Below are positions 32,777 to 41,526 of a stretch of DNA of 64,000 bases, piece after piece. The notes beneath the pieces were generated by a model. It made no database searches. It saw nothing but the letters and a program-made list of their open reading frames with translations, and was not told the origin of the DNA. Each line of letters begins with the position of its first letter. The stretch's first letter is position 1. The position numbers and the translations under genes are program-made. Source of the stretch: CAJCJE01 sp035948315 (GTDB lineage Bacteria > Actinomycetota > Actinomycetes > Mycobacteriales > Pseudonocardiaceae); the NCBI GenBank assembly GCA_035948315.1, contig DASZJG010000049.1, positions 62,001 through 126,000 of the forward strand. Direction: 5' to 3'.

Positions 32777-33662
32777 ACGCGGTCAGGATGCGCAACGCCT
32801 TGAGTGTCGCGATGCCGCGCCATTCCGGTTCGACGGCAGGCGTCCATATCAGCGAGTGCGCGGACCAGCCGCCGTCCTCGGCCTGCGTCGCGGCCAGGTG
32901 GGCGAGCGCGGTGCGCAGCTCGTCGGGCGAGAACCAGTTGGCGGCCAAGGATTTCGGCGACGTCGCGTAGTCGTAGGCGAACATGTACTCGCCGGGCTGG
33001 TAGCCGGGCGGCAGCTGCGCGGTCTCCGGACGCGTCGGGTCGAGCAGCACGAACCGGTGATCGCGGACGAGTTCGCCCAGCCGCTTCGCCGCCGCCGCGG
33101 CCCGCGACCGATCCGGCGCCGCGTCCAGGAACCCGATGGCGTTGATGATCTCGTACGGGTGCGTCTCGTCGAGGCTTTCCACGCCCGCCCAACAGAATTC
33201 GCTCGCCGCCGACACCCATGGATGCTCGATGCCGGCCGCCTGGAACTGGGCGAGCACATTCGCGGTCGGGATCAGCGACCCGGCAGGCTCGTCCGCGACC
33301 ACCCACCAGGGCGCGCGCGGCTGGTCGGCGATGCTCGGGTGCACGGCGGGGAGTCCGTTGTCCGGGCAGGTGACCGAGGCCAGGTAGCCGATGATCGGCG
33401 CGGCCGTCGCGGGCGTCAGCCGGTCGATCTCGGTGAGCACGCCCAACGCGAAATCGACGTGCAGCGGCTGGCTGGCGGGGCCCCGACCGTCCGGTTCGAG
33501 CGCGTAGCCGTAGCCGCCGTCAGGTGTCGCGTACGCGGACAACGCGGCCAGCACGCCGTCCGGATCGGGCGCGACGAACAGGTGCCGGAACCGGCGGTAC
33601 TCCAGCACGCGCGCGGTCACGGCGAGAAAGCGAGCGGCGTCGTCGAATCGATCGATGGGCAT
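32769..33662 (-). CDS. alpha/alpha-toroid protein, prenyltransferase-like, unknown function
   Basis: A 297-residue protein resembling the terpenoid-cyclase/prenyltransferase toroid fold. It has several helical-pair repeats, with turns DGGYGYALEPDGRG (about 52-65) near the N terminus, CPDNGLP in the middle and EDGGWSAHS near the C terminus (about 262-270), which are QW-like or GGxxY motifs. No DDxD or prenyl-diphosphate motif is visible, so it is unlikely to be a cyclase. The ATG at 33662 starts MPIDRFDDAARFLAV; an earlier start would add 24 residues. It is divergent from the RHH gene at 33755. Function not assigned; similar proteins are usually called hypothetical. Confidence 0.7.
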   Translation of the reverse strand: MPIDRFDDAARFLAVTARVLEYRRFRHLFVAPDPDGVLAALSAYATPDGGYGYALEPDGRGPASQPLHVDFALGVLTEIDRLTPATAAPIIGYLASVTCPDNGLPAVHPSIADQPRAPWWVVADEPAGSLIPTANVLAQFQAAGIEHPWVSAASEFCWAGVESLDETHPYEIINAIGFLDAAPDRSRAAAAAKRLGELVRDHRFVLLDPTRPETAQLPPGYQPGEYMFAYDYATSPKSLAANWFSPDELRTALAHLAATQAEDGGWSAHSLIWTPAVEPEWRGIATLKALRILTAFS

Positions 33663-33754
33663 GGACGCACGGTAGATCGCCGGTTCGGTGGTCGTCTTGT
33701 ACGAATCGGACGAGGTATCGTGACGATAGTCCACCGATATCGAAGGAGGGCGAC

Positions 33755-34093
33755 ATGTCCGACAACCGGCCGCCCGTCGACCTGCTCGTCGAAGCCCTCG
33801 AACACCTGCCCGCCGAGGATCGCAAGCGGGTCACCGCCTGGGTGCTCGGCCGCGTGACCAGGCAATCCACGCCACTCGCGGCCCGCCTGCCCTACGCCGC
33901 CCGCCCCGACGAACCCGCCACCGACGTGCTGTTCGCCGGGATATCGCTCAAGGGCGACCACCAGGTGGTGCCGGTGCGGCTGCCGGCCGAACAGCACGAG
34001 CGGCTGCGCGACTGGTGTGCCGAGCACGGCTTCGCCATGGCCACCGTGATCCGCGGCCTGCTGACCCGATTCCTGGCTGGTCAGGACGATTAG
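33755..34093 (+). CDS. small protein with ribbon-helix-helix-like C terminus
   Basis: A protein of 112 residues. The N-terminal half is helical and charged (LLVEALEHLPAEDRKRVTAW). Residues about 70-108 read VVPVRLPAEQHERLRDWCAE then GFAMATVIRGLLTRFLA, the order strand-helix-helix of ribbon-helix-helix DNA-binding proteins. The start ATG follows AGGAGGG. The D-amino-acid oxidase gene starts nine bases after the stop, so they share a transcript and this protein may regulate it. It is divergent from the toroid protein gene. Type of regulator is inferred from the pattern only. Confidence 0.75.
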   Translation: MSDNRPPVDLLVEALEHLPAEDRKRVTAWVLGRVTRQSTPLAARLPYAARPDEPATDVLFAGISLKGDHQVVPVRLPAEQHERLRDWCAEHGFAMATVIRGLLTRFLAGQDD

Positions 34094-34102
34094 GGTGGCT
34101 GA

Positions 34103-35050
34103 ATGACGACATCAGCGGTGGTGATCGGCGCCGGGGTCAGCGGTTTGACGTCGGCGGTGTGTCTCGTCGAAGCCGGCTACGTGGTGCGGATCTGGGCTGC
34201 CGACCTGCCGAAGAACACGACCTCGCTGGTGGCCGGCGCGCTCTGGGGCCCGTCCTTCCAGCAGCCGATGGACAAGACCCTGGCCTGGACCGAGACCTCG
34301 CTGCGCGACTTCCGTGCCCTCGCACGGGATCCGGACACCGGTGTGCGGATGGCGCCCGCGCTGACCGTCGGCGCGCTGCCGACCGGCGCGGACATGCCGC
34401 CGCAGGCGCGGCTGATCCCGGACCTCCAACCCTGCCCGCCCGAGGAACTGCCGGCCGGCTACTCGGCCGGTTTCCGCGCGACCATGCCGCTCGCGGACAT
34501 GCCGCGCTACCTCGACTACCTCACCGCGCGACTCGCCACCAACGGCGTGCAGATCGAGCAGCGCACCGTCCGCTCGCTCGACGAGGCGACATCGGTCGCG
34601 CCGCTGGTGTTCAACTGCGCCGGCCTCGGCGCGCGGGAACTGATCGGCGACGCCAGTCTGCGGCCGGTCCGCGGCCAGCACGTGATCATGACCAACCCCG
34701 GCATCGATGAGCTGTTCCTCGAACTGGACGACGCGCCGGAGTGGACCAACATCTTCCCGCACCCGACCCGGGTGGTCTGCGGTGGCATTGCCGTGCCGGA
34801 CAGCGAGGACACCGCCGTCGACGACGAGCTGACCAAGCGGATCGTGCGCCGCTGCCGGGCGATCGAGCCGAGGCTGCACGACGCCGAGGTGACCGAGGTG
34901 CTGGTCGGCCTGCGCCCGGACCGGCCGGTGATCCGGGTCGAGGCCGAGCAGGTCGGCGACGCGCGGGTGGTGCACAACTACGGGCACGGCGGCAACGGGG
35001 TCAGCCTGTCCTGGGGTTGCGCGCGGGAGGCCGTTTTGCTGGCCGCTTAG
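34103..35050 (+). CDS. D-amino-acid oxidase
   Basis: An FAD-dependent D-amino-acid oxidase of 315 residues, oxidising D-amino acids to 2-oxo acids, ammonia and hydrogen peroxide. The Rossmann start AVVIGAGVSGLTSAVCLVEAG (in part AVVIGAGVSGLTSAV, residues 5-19) binds FAD; TTSLVAGALWGP (about 39-50), the Asn-Cys-Ala-Gly-Leu block VFNCAGLGARELIGD and the C-terminal NYGHGGNGVSLSWGCARE (about 291-308) form the rest of the flavin and substrate site. The arginine in VGLRPDRPVIRVE contacts the substrate carboxylate. It is co-transcribed with the RHH-like gene and ends four bases inside the convergent lipase gene. Probable roles are D-alanine recycling from peptidoglycan, but this is inference. Confidence 0.93.
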   Translation: MTTSAVVIGAGVSGLTSAVCLVEAGYVVRIWAADLPKNTTSLVAGALWGPSFQQPMDKTLAWTETSLRDFRALARDPDTGVRMAPALTVGALPTGADMPPQARLIPDLQPCPPEELPAGYSAGFRATMPLADMPRYLDYLTARLATNGVQIEQRTVRSLDEATSVAPLVFNCAGLGARELIGDASLRPVRGQHVIMTNPGIDELFLELDDAPEWTNIFPHPTRVVCGGIAVPDSEDTAVDDELTKRIVRRCRAIEPRLHDAEVTEVLVGLRPDRPVIRVEAEQVGDARVVHNYGHGGNGVSLSWGCAREAVLLAA

Positions 35051-35862
35051 TGTCCGATCAGGACGGTGCGGTGCACGAAGTCGGTCAGGTCGGCCAGCAC
35101 CTGCGCCGAGTTGGTCTCGTTGAACACCTCGTGCCGCGCACCGGGGTAGATGGCCTCCTCGAACTTCAGGCCCCTGATCCGGTCCATGCCGGTCCTGGTC
35201 TCCACCATCGGCACCAGTTGATCGTCCTCGCCGTGCAGCCACAGCGCGGGCAGGTCGTCGCCGAGGGGATGGTCGAAGTCGATGGTGTGCAGGCATTCGT
35301 CGATGGCCAGCAGCGTCGGCCTGGCCAGCGGACCGTGCCAGACCAGCGGATCGGCGACATAGGCCGCGCCGACCTCGGGATCGCGTGACAGCACGGCCGG
35401 ATCGATCGGGTCGGCCGGCAGCTCGTCGAGTTCGAGCAGGTCCAGGCCGGGCCAACTGCCCAGCAGCGGGCCGGACAGCACGAGCGCGGCCAGGTCCTCG
35501 GGATAGCGCTGCGCGTACCGGGCCGCGATCATCCCGCCCATCGAATGTCCGATCAGGACAGTGGGCAGGCTGGGAAACTCGTCCTTGGCGAACCGCACGA
35601 CCAGGTGCTCGTCGTCGACGACCAATTCGAAGTCGGCGATCAGCGCCCGCTCGCCCTCGGAGCGGCCGTGCCCGGCGTGGTCGTGGCCGAACACCACCGC
35701 ACCCGCCGCGACCAGGGCATCGGCCACGTGCTGGTAGCGGCCGATGTGTTCGCCGTAGCCGTGCGCCAGCACCGCGAGCCAGCTCGCGGTCGGGTTGGGC
35801 CAGGTGCGACCGACGAGTGTGCCCGCGTGCCCATGCAGCGTCCATTCCGAGGCTTCGACCAT
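35047..35862 (-). CDS. alpha/beta hydrolase, monoacylglycerol lipase-like
   Basis: A 271-residue serine hydrolase. The layout is that of monoacylglycerol lipases: VLAHGYGEHIGRYQHVADAL (oxyanion region, about 31-50), FGHDHAGHGRSEG, the nucleophile in LIGHSMGGM (about 102-110), the acid in LHGEDDQLVP (about 210) and the histidine in GARHEVFNE (about 243). Such enzymes release fatty acids from monoacylglycerols. The ATG at 35862 starts MVEASEWTLHGHAG. It lies 28 bases after the GGCT gene on the same strand, with which it may be co-transcribed, and is convergent with the D-amino-acid oxidase gene. Confidence 0.9.
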   Translation of the reverse strand: MVEASEWTLHGHAGTLVGRTWPNPTASWLAVLAHGYGEHIGRYQHVADALVAAGAVVFGHDHAGHGRSEGERALIADFELVVDDEHLVVRFAKDEFPSLPTVLIGHSMGGMIAARYAQRYPEDLAALVLSGPLLGSWPGLDLLELDELPADPIDPAVLSRDPEVGAAYVADPLVWHGPLARPTLLAIDECLHTIDFDHPLGDDLPALWLHGEDDQLVPMVETRTGMDRIRGLKFEEAIYPGARHEVFNETNSAQVLADLTDFVHRTVLIGH

Positions 35863-35890
35863 GGCTTCAGCTCAGCACAACTCGGCTGTC

Positions 35891-36886
35891 TCACCAACCC
35901 CGGGGCAGCGTCGGCATCCCGTCGACCGGCGCGGTCCATTCGTAGGTCCAGCACAGCGTGCCGTCCGCGAGCACCGCGCGGACCCGCCGGTATTCCTCGC
36001 CCTCGTACTCGTCGAGCACGGCGAACGCGTCGGCGGGCGAGGTCAGCCTGAGCGCATAACCGGGCACCTGATCTTCGCCGGTCAGACGCAGTGCGGGCCA
36101 GCCAAATCCGGTGTCGTACAAGGTTCCGGTCAGCTCGGCCTTCGCCGGTTCGCCGACGGTCCAGGGCGCGGCGATGTGCCAGGCCGCGCCGGTCGGTTGC
36201 AGTGTGCCGTAGACGAACACCCGATCCGGCCAGTCGTCGACGCGCGGCGCGCCGCTGATCGTGGTGGCGTCCAGCCCGTCCGGCCCGGCCTCGCCGACCA
36301 ACCCGATCGCGTCCGCCTGCGCCACCTCGGCACACGGCACCGGGGCGCCGTCGACCAGCAGCGGCATGCGGATCTCGCTCGCGCCGACATAGGCGAGCAC
36401 CTCGGGCAGCAGCACGCCGTCCTCGGTGCGGATCTCGCCGGTGTGCAGCCGCGCAAGGCGATAGCGCGCACCGCGCCCCTCGCACCTGTCCAGCACCCCG
36501 ACCTGTTCGGGAGTGGCCAGCCAGACCGCGTGGATCTCCTCCCGGCCGGGCGCGGCGGCGAGCGTCGCCGGTCGCTGACCGTCCCGTTTGCGCAACGCGG
36601 ACGCCCACACCGCGGCCAGACCGGTGCAGTGCACGCGCAGCACGATGACCGGGCCGGTGAGCCCGAGTTCGCGGCGCAGCCAGGTGATCTTCGATGGGCA
36701 GGCGTTGGAGCCGTAGGCGAGCACCGGAATGCCCTCGGCGAGCAGGTCGGTGTCGCTCTCGCGCCACGACCAGGGCGCGCGACCGCCCGGCCGCAGCACG
36801 CTGCCGTGCTCGTCGAGGTGTCGGAAGGAGACGTCCGGCCGGGCACCGGGATACGGGTCGGCGGGGAAATCAGCGTCGGAGAACAT
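35891..36886 (-). CDS. double gamma-glutamylcyclotransferase-like protein
   Basis: A 331-residue protein with two gamma-glutamylcyclotransferase-like domains in tandem. The first has PVLAYGSNACPSKITWLR (about 52-69) and GVLDRCEGRGARYRL; the second has DRVFVYGTLQPTGAAW (about 222-237) and AVLDEYEGEEYRRVR. The YGSN/YGTL strand and the downstream Glu are the family's substrate-binding and general-base elements. Enzymes of this fold release 5-oxoproline from gamma-glutamyl compounds. Fusion of two different types (the GGCT type with YGSN and the AIG2-like type with YGTL) in one chain is unusual. The ATG at 36886 is chosen; no ribosome site is clear. The upstream hairpin at 36953-37017 insulates it. 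Confidence 0.85.
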   Translation of the reverse strand: MFSDADFPADPYPGARPDVSFRHLDEHGSVLRPGGRAPWSWRESDTDLLAEGIPVLAYGSNACPSKITWLRRELGLTGPVIVLRVHCTGLAAVWASALRKRDGQRPATLAAAPGREEIHAVWLATPEQVGVLDRCEGRGARYRLARLHTGEIRTEDGVLLPEVLAYVGASEIRMPLLVDGAPVPCAEVAQADAIGLVGEAGPDGLDATTISGAPRVDDWPDRVFVYGTLQPTGAAWHIAAPWTVGEPAKAELTGTLYDTGFGWPALRLTGEDQVPGYALRLTSPADAFAVLDEYEGEEYRRVRAVLADGTLCWTYEWTAPVDGMPTLPRGW

Positions 36887-36952
36887 CAACGCCGAGCCTA
36901 GAAGAAGTGCGGACGAGCCCGTGACGATGCGCGTCGACACGGACTCGCCCGA

Positions 36953-37017
36953 CTGTGGGCGACCGGTGATCCTAGCTCTGGTATGCGACCCAAACCCCGA
37001 TCACCGGTCACCCATAG
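36953..37017 (-). terminator. large hairpin between the C39 peptidase gene and the GGCT gene
   Basis: Nineteen-base arms, CTGTGGGCGACCGGTGATC (36953-36971) and its near-complement (36999-37017), with two mismatches and a 27-base loop. It lies 140 bases past the peptidase stop and 67 upstream of the next start on the same strand. The rest of the 269-base gap holds no gene. Confidence 0.55.
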
Positions 37018-37155
37018 CTGCGGGAGCGTAGCCCCTGGCGATCAATTGGCCATCCGCCGGGTGGGTGGTTGACCACTTTCGGTGGCTCTCGTCCCGCTCA
37101 TGCCGACGATCGGGGGTGGCCACCAGCCGCCATTCGGGCGATTTCTGCTTTCCCG

Positions 37156-38460
37156 TCAGGAATTGGCGCCATCGACGTCCGGCAGCGGCATGCCGTGCGG
37201 CGTGATGATGTAGGCGACGCCGCCGGAGCCGCTGCCCACGCTGCCGTCCGCCGTGATCCGCTGGGTCCGCTCCCAGATCGTCTCGAACTGCTGACGGTTG
37301 TAGATGTGGTGCACGGCGGGGTCGTTGGGCGAGGCCGGGTCGTTGGCGACCACGTCACCGTCCTTGGTGAACCCGACGATGACCATCAGGTGTCCGTCGG
37401 TGCTGTAGCCGGACCCGGTCAGCTCGCTGGCCAGGAAGGACACCGAGGTGACCACCGGGATGCCGCGCTTGATGTAGGACTCCGCCTCGTTCAACGAGTG
37501 CAGCCGGGTGACGTGCGCGTCGAGGCCGTACTCGGCCGCGTAGGCGTTGTTGAACGGCCAGTTGCCGGCACCCTGGTAGTTGTAGTCGTACGTGCCGCGC
37601 GCGGCCTGGTCGACCTGCGGGTCGGCGTAGCTCGGGTCGATCCAGGACATCTGTGCCTTGGTCGGGCCCGTGCCCCAGTACGCGACCACCATCGACGTGG
37701 AGGTCGGGCTGCACCAGGCTTCGCCGCCGTTGTCGTACTGCGGGTACTGGCCGGAGTGGATGTCCTGCGAGTACTGCGGCACCGGCAGGGTGATGCCCTC
37801 CGCGCCGCCGAGTGGGCTGACCGGCACGGTGAACCGGTTCGGGATGGCCGAGGTCATCGCGCCGACCATGCGCAGCGTCGGCGTCGTGTCGGTGCCCTTG
37901 GCGCGGTAGAGGGTGACCCGCAGCTGGTAGGAGTTCAGCGTGACCGGTGTGTTCGCCTCGAACGTGTCGATATTGACGTCGCCGTTGGCGTCGGACTGGT
38001 TGGGCACGCTGGTGCGGTGGATGTCCTGGTCACCGGAGGCCCAGCGGCCCATCACGTACCAGCCGGTCTGCGCGCCGGTGTTGGTGGTGCCGCGCATCTC
38101 CACCTGGAGCCAGGTGCCGGCCGGCGTCGTCGCGTTCCACGACGAGACGAGCTGGCTGGCGCCGAATCCCTGGTCGAAGGTGGGGGACTGCCAGGTCGCG
38201 TAGTCGTAGGGCTTGGTGGTGCCCAGGGTCGGGTCGGTGTAGTCGATGGTGCCGACCGGTTTGTTGATCACCAGGCCGCCCGCGTCCGGCCGGGTGCCGT
38301 CGAACTGGCCGGACAGGAAGGCCACCGGTCCACGCCACTGGTGGAAGTTGACCGGTGCGTTGGTCTGGTCGGTCTGGGCCGCGTTGGCCGGAGCCATGGT
38401 CATGGCAAGGGCACCGCCCACGAGTAAGGCCAGCAGGATTCGGGTTTTTCGCAGCTTCAT
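37156..38460 (-). CDS. secreted C39-family peptidase
   Basis: A secreted cysteine peptidase-like protein of 434 residues. Residues 1-27 are a signal peptide (RKTRILLALLVGGALAMTMA, cleavage near ANAA). About 200 residues of beta-rich domain follow. The peptidase_C39_2 domain begins PQYSQDIHSGQYPQY (about 230), with the catalytic cysteine in GEAWCSPTSTSMV (about 255-267), the histidine in TDGHLMVIVGF (about 365) and a polar residue in VVANDPASPND. Related proteins are secreted with unknown substrates, and C39 peptidases otherwise process leader peptides. The ATG at 38460 follows GGGGAG. No ABC transporter or bacteriocin gene is next to it, so a role in wall or extracellular protein turnover is more likely. 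Confidence 0.88.
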   Translation of the reverse strand: MKLRKTRILLALLVGGALAMTMAPANAAQTDQTNAPVNFHQWRGPVAFLSGQFDGTRPDAGGLVINKPVGTIDYTDPTLGTTKPYDYATWQSPTFDQGFGASQLVSSWNATTPAGTWLQVEMRGTTNTGAQTGWYVMGRWASGDQDIHRTSVPNQSDANGDVNIDTFEANTPVTLNSYQLRVTLYRAKGTDTTPTLRMVGAMTSAIPNRFTVPVSPLGGAEGITLPVPQYSQDIHSGQYPQYDNGGEAWCSPTSTSMVVAYWGTGPTKAQMSWIDPSYADPQVDQAARGTYDYNYQGAGNWPFNNAYAAEYGLDAHVTRLHSLNEAESYIKRGIPVVTSVSFLASELTGSGYSTDGHLMVIVGFTKDGDVVANDPASPNDPAVHHIYNRQQFETIWERTQRITADGSVGSGSGGVAYIITPHGMPLPDVDGANS

Positions 38461-38510
38461 CGACACTCCCCTGTCTGTCGCCGGATGGTCGGAGATTTTC
38501 ATGCTGAGCG

Positions 38511-38528
38511 AGCGGTTTGTAAACCGCT
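38511..38528. promoter_or_regulatory. palindrome upstream of the C39 peptidase gene
   Basis: AGCGGTTT-GT-AAACCGCT is a perfect 8-base inverted repeat with a two-base centre, 51-68 bases upstream of the start of the secreted peptidase. Its compact symmetry and promoter position fit an operator. Confidence 0.4.
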
Positions 38529-38650
38529 GTCTGGTGGGTGGTCATCGTTCTCCACCCAAAGCTCAACCTCTGGGCCGATTAACCGCGCCCCCGGCGGCGA
38601 GACGCTGACCTGGCGACAAGCGTAGGGCAAACCAGTCTTGAGGGGACGAA

Positions 38651-39268
38651 ATGGAAAAGTTGGCCAAATTCGCACCGATACTCCTTGGCAACATCGTGCT
38701 GCCGTACCTGATCTACGTCGTGCTCGGCGACAACGGCTTCACCACCACGACCGCGCTGCTGGCGAGCGCCGTGCCGCCGGTCGTGCTGACCGCGTTCACC
38801 GCGCTGCGCAAGCACCGGCTCGACGCGCCGGGCGTCATCTCGCTGATCACCATCGCGATCGCCATCGCCACGTCCGTGCTGACCGGCAACGCCCGGTTCA
38901 TGCTCGCCAAGGACGGCCTGTTCCCGCTCGTCCTCGGCCTGGCCATGCTGGTCTCGCTGCTGATCGGCAAGCCGCTGATCTTCCACGTCATCCGGCTGGT
39001 GGCCGGTGTGGACAATCCCGACCTGCTGGCCAGGCTGCACCGCGCGTGGCAGCACGAGGGCTACCGCACCCAGCTGCGTCGCTACACCGCGCTGTGCGGC
39101 ATCGTCCTGCTCGCCATGGTCCTGGCCCAGGTGACCGGTGCGTTCACGCTGCCGGTCGGGTTCGCGATGCCCGCGCTGAACGTCCTGCAGATCGCGGTCA
39201 CGGCCGCGCTGGTCATCGGCGTCCGGACCGCGCTGCGCCGGAGCATGCGGGTCCACGCCGCAGCCTAG
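38651..39268 (+). CDS. VC0807-like integral membrane protein
   Basis: A 205-residue membrane protein with about six membrane segments: two in residues 8-60, a pair around 65-85 and 92-115, then after a charged loop (LARLHRAWQHEGYRTQLRR, about 125-143) two at the C terminus. The loop with RLHRAWQ is the conserved part of this group of small membrane proteins, which resemble intracellular septation protein A in size. The ATG follows GAGGGGAC. It is divergent from the C39 peptidase gene and convergent with the thioesterase gene (ten-base gap). Function is unknown. Confidence 0.78.
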   Translation: MEKLAKFAPILLGNIVLPYLIYVVLGDNGFTTTTALLASAVPPVVLTAFTALRKHRLDAPGVISLITIAIAIATSVLTGNARFMLAKDGLFPLVLGLAMLVSLLIGKPLIFHVIRLVAGVDNPDLLARLHRAWQHEGYRTQLRRYTALCGIVLLAMVLAQVTGAFTLPVGFAMPALNVLQIAVTAALVIGVRTALRRSMRVHAAA

Positions 39269-39278
39269 GAATCCAGCT

Positions 39279-39686
39279 CTACAGCACCGCTTGGGTCTGG
39301 GTGACCTTGGCGACCAGCTTGTCGTTGTCCGCGCGGATCTCCGTCTCCACCACGATCGTGCGCCTGCCGACGTGCAGCGTCTGCGCGGTCGCGGTGGCAT
39401 TGCCACTGGTCAGCGGTCGGAAGAAGTTGGTCTTGGACTCGATGGTGCTGGTTCCGGTCCCGCCGTCGGGCAGGTTGAGGAACGCGCACATGCCGCCGGT
39501 CGCGTCGGCCAGCGCCATCAGCGCGCCGCCGTGCAGTGCGCCCGCCGCGGTGCACTTCTCCGCCGCCCAGGCAAGTCTGGTGGACACCACGCTCGTGGTG
39601 CTCTCCAGCACCTCGATGCCCAGTTCCCTGGTGAACGGCATGGCCGAGTGCATCAGTTCGGTCGCCTGCTCGTCGACGGCGCGCAC
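39279..39686 (-). CDS. PaaI-family acyl-CoA thioesterase
   Basis: A hotdog-fold thioesterase of 135 residues that would hydrolyse an acyl-CoA. The family pattern is present: AGALHGGALMALADATGGMC (about 47-66, with the catalytic Asp in LADA), then STIESKTNFFRPLTSG (about 81-96) and a C-terminal ending VAKVTQTQAVL. The GTG at 39686 follows AAGGGAG. It lies 25 bases downstream of the second permease gene of the sugar importer and could be co-transcribed, although there is no metabolic link. The acyl chain is not known. Confidence 0.88.
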   Translation of the reverse strand: MRAVDEQATELMHSAMPFTRELGIEVLESTTSVVSTRLAWAAEKCTAAGALHGGALMALADATGGMCAFLNLPDGGTGTSTIESKTNFFRPLTSGNATATAQTLHVGRRTIVVETEIRADNDKLVAKVTQTQAVL

Positions 39687-39711
39687 GGCCGCTCCCTTCG
39701 GTCGATGTGAA

Positions 39712-40599
39712 TCAGCCCTTGATACCGGTTTCCGCGATGCCCCGCACCAGGAACCGTTGCAGCAGCACGAACACCAGCAGCAGCGGCACGATGGAGATGG
39801 CGCCGGCCAGGAACAGCTCGTGGATGGCCGGGTGCTGGGACAGGTTGAACGCGGAGATGGCCACCTGCACCGTGTAGGACGAGGAGTCCTGCGCGATGAT
39901 CATCGGCCACAGGAACGAGTTCCACGCCCCGATGAAGTCGATGACGCCGATCGCGGCGAAGAACCCGGCCGAGTTCGGCACCACGATCCTGGTGAACGTG
40001 CCCAGGTAGCCGAGGCCGTCGATCCGGCCCGCCTCCTCCAGTTCCTTCGGAAAATCCAGGAAGTACTGACGGAACAGGAACGCGGTGAACCCGCTGAACA
40101 GCCCGGGAATGATCAGTCCGCGCAGGTCGTCGATCCAGCCCAGCGAGGAGACCACCACGAACGTCGGCAGGAAGGTCACCGCGGCCGGAATCATCAGCGT
40201 GGCCACAATGGCATAGAACACCTTGTTCGCGTGCCGGTACGGGATCCTGGCCAGTCCGTACCCGGCCAGCGAGCAGAACAGCAGCTGGCCCGCGGTCTGC
40301 AACACCGATACGACCACCGAGTTGACCAGGCTGCTCGCCAGCGGCACCTCGGGATCGTTGAACAGCTCCGCGAAGTTCCCCCACTGCAGCGAATGCGGGA
40401 AGAACGTCCACGTCTTCGCGGTGATGTCGTCCTCGGTGGACAGACCGTTGCGGAGGAGTAGATAGAACGGCACCAGGAACAGGATCGCGGCGACGAGGAG
40501 CACGATCGTGCGAATCGTGCTGCCCGCGATCCGGCCGGGACCGATGGCGCGGATCGGCGGCCGGAGCAGTTCGTCCCTGCTGTTGCCACTGCCGATCAT
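39712..40599 (-). CDS. carbohydrate ABC transporter permease (MalG-like)
   Basis: A 295-residue inner-membrane permease of an ABC sugar importer. It has six membrane segments, starting TIRTIVLLVAAILFLVPFYL, and the EAA loop EEAGRIDGLGYLGTFTRIVVPNSAG (contact with the ATPase; the visible core is EEAGRIDGLGYL, about 185-196) before the last two segments. The ATG at 40599 overlaps the stop of the preceding permease gene by four bases (ATGA). Together with the preceding permease and the binding protein it forms a CUT1-type importer; no ATPase gene is nearby. A shared MsiK-type ATPase elsewhere is probable. Confidence 0.92.
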   Translation of the reverse strand: MIGSGNSRDELLRPPIRAIGPGRIAGSTIRTIVLLVAAILFLVPFYLLLRNGLSTEDDITAKTWTFFPHSLQWGNFAELFNDPEVPLASSLVNSVVVSVLQTAGQLLFCSLAGYGLARIPYRHANKVFYAIVATLMIPAAVTFLPTFVVVSSLGWIDDLRGLIIPGLFSGFTAFLFRQYFLDFPKELEEAGRIDGLGYLGTFTRIVVPNSAGFFAAIGVIDFIGAWNSFLWPMIIAQDSSSYTVQVAISAFNLSQHPAIHELFLAGAISIVPLLLVFVLLQRFLVRGIAETGIKG

Positions 40600-41522
40600 G
40601 AGAGCTCCCTCCGCCCCAGTCGCAGGAACCGGCTCTGCAACACCGTGACGATCGCGATGATCAGCGCCAGGATGATCGCGCCCGCGCTGCCGTGCCCCAG
40701 ATCCTGGCCGCCGCTGCCCAGCGCCGTGTAGTACAGGTACACCAGCGGCGGCCGGGCATAGGGCGGATAGGCGTTGTTGCTGTTGTCGGCGAGGACGTTG
40801 ATGAACTCGTCGAACGCCTGGTAGGCATTGATCAGCAGCAACAGCGTGACTGCGACCGCCGACGCCCGCAGCTGCGGGAACGTCACGTGCCAGAACGTCT
40901 GCCAGCCCGGTTTCGCCCCGTCGATCCAGGCCGCCTCGTAGAGATGGCGCGGAATCCGTTGCAGCCCGGCCAGGAACAGGATCATGTAGAAGCCCAGCTG
41001 CAACCACAGCCGCAGGGTCACCAGCACCACCCAGTACAGCGGCGGATGCGTGGTCGCGGTCCACGCGACCGGGCTCGCCGTCGGATCGAACCAGTTCAGC
41101 ACCGTGTTGGCCAGGCCGTAGCGGACGCCGGAGAAGATCGACGTCCGCCAGATCAGCGCGGCCACCACGTAGGAACACGCGGTCGGCAGGAAGAACACCG
41201 ACCGGAAGAACGTCCGCATGAACCGCAACTGGTTGACCAGCAGCGCCAACCCCAGCGACAGCACGAAGGTCAGCGGCACGATGAACACCGCGAACAGGCT
41301 GAACGTGCCGAGGCTGGACAGGAACGCGGGATCGCGCAGCATGTCCAGGTAGTTCGACAGGCCGACGAACTTCGTCGGCACGACGGTGTTGCGCGCCTGA
41401 AAGAAGCTCAGCACCGCGCTCCAGCCGATCGGCAGGTAGACGAAGATCGCGAGACCGATCAGGAAGGGGCCGACGAACAACCAGAACGCGCCCGCGGTGC
41501 GCGCTCGGTTCCTTGTTGCCAT
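40596..41522 (-). CDS. carbohydrate ABC transporter permease (MalF-like)
   Basis: A 308-residue permease with six membrane segments, the first being GAFWLFVGPFLIGLAIFVYL (about 11-30). The EAA loop YEAAWIDGAKPGWQTFWHVTFP (core YEAAWIDGAKPG, about 204-215) is intact and would bind the ATPase. It starts four bases after the stop of the binding protein gene and overlaps the next permease gene by four bases, so all three are one operon. The transported sugar is unknown. Confidence 0.92.
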   Translation of the reverse strand: MATRNRARTAGAFWLFVGPFLIGLAIFVYLPIGWSAVLSFFQARNTVVPTKFVGLSNYLDMLRDPAFLSSLGTFSLFAVFIVPLTFVLSLGLALLVNQLRFMRTFFRSVFFLPTACSYVVAALIWRTSIFSGVRYGLANTVLNWFDPTASPVAWTATTHPPLYWVVLVTLRLWLQLGFYMILFLAGLQRIPRHLYEAAWIDGAKPGWQTFWHVTFPQLRASAVAVTLLLLINAYQAFDEFINVLADNSNNAYPPYARPPLVYLYYTALGSGGQDLGHGSAGAIILALIIAIVTVLQSRFLRLGRRELS

Positions 41523-41526
41523 CCGC

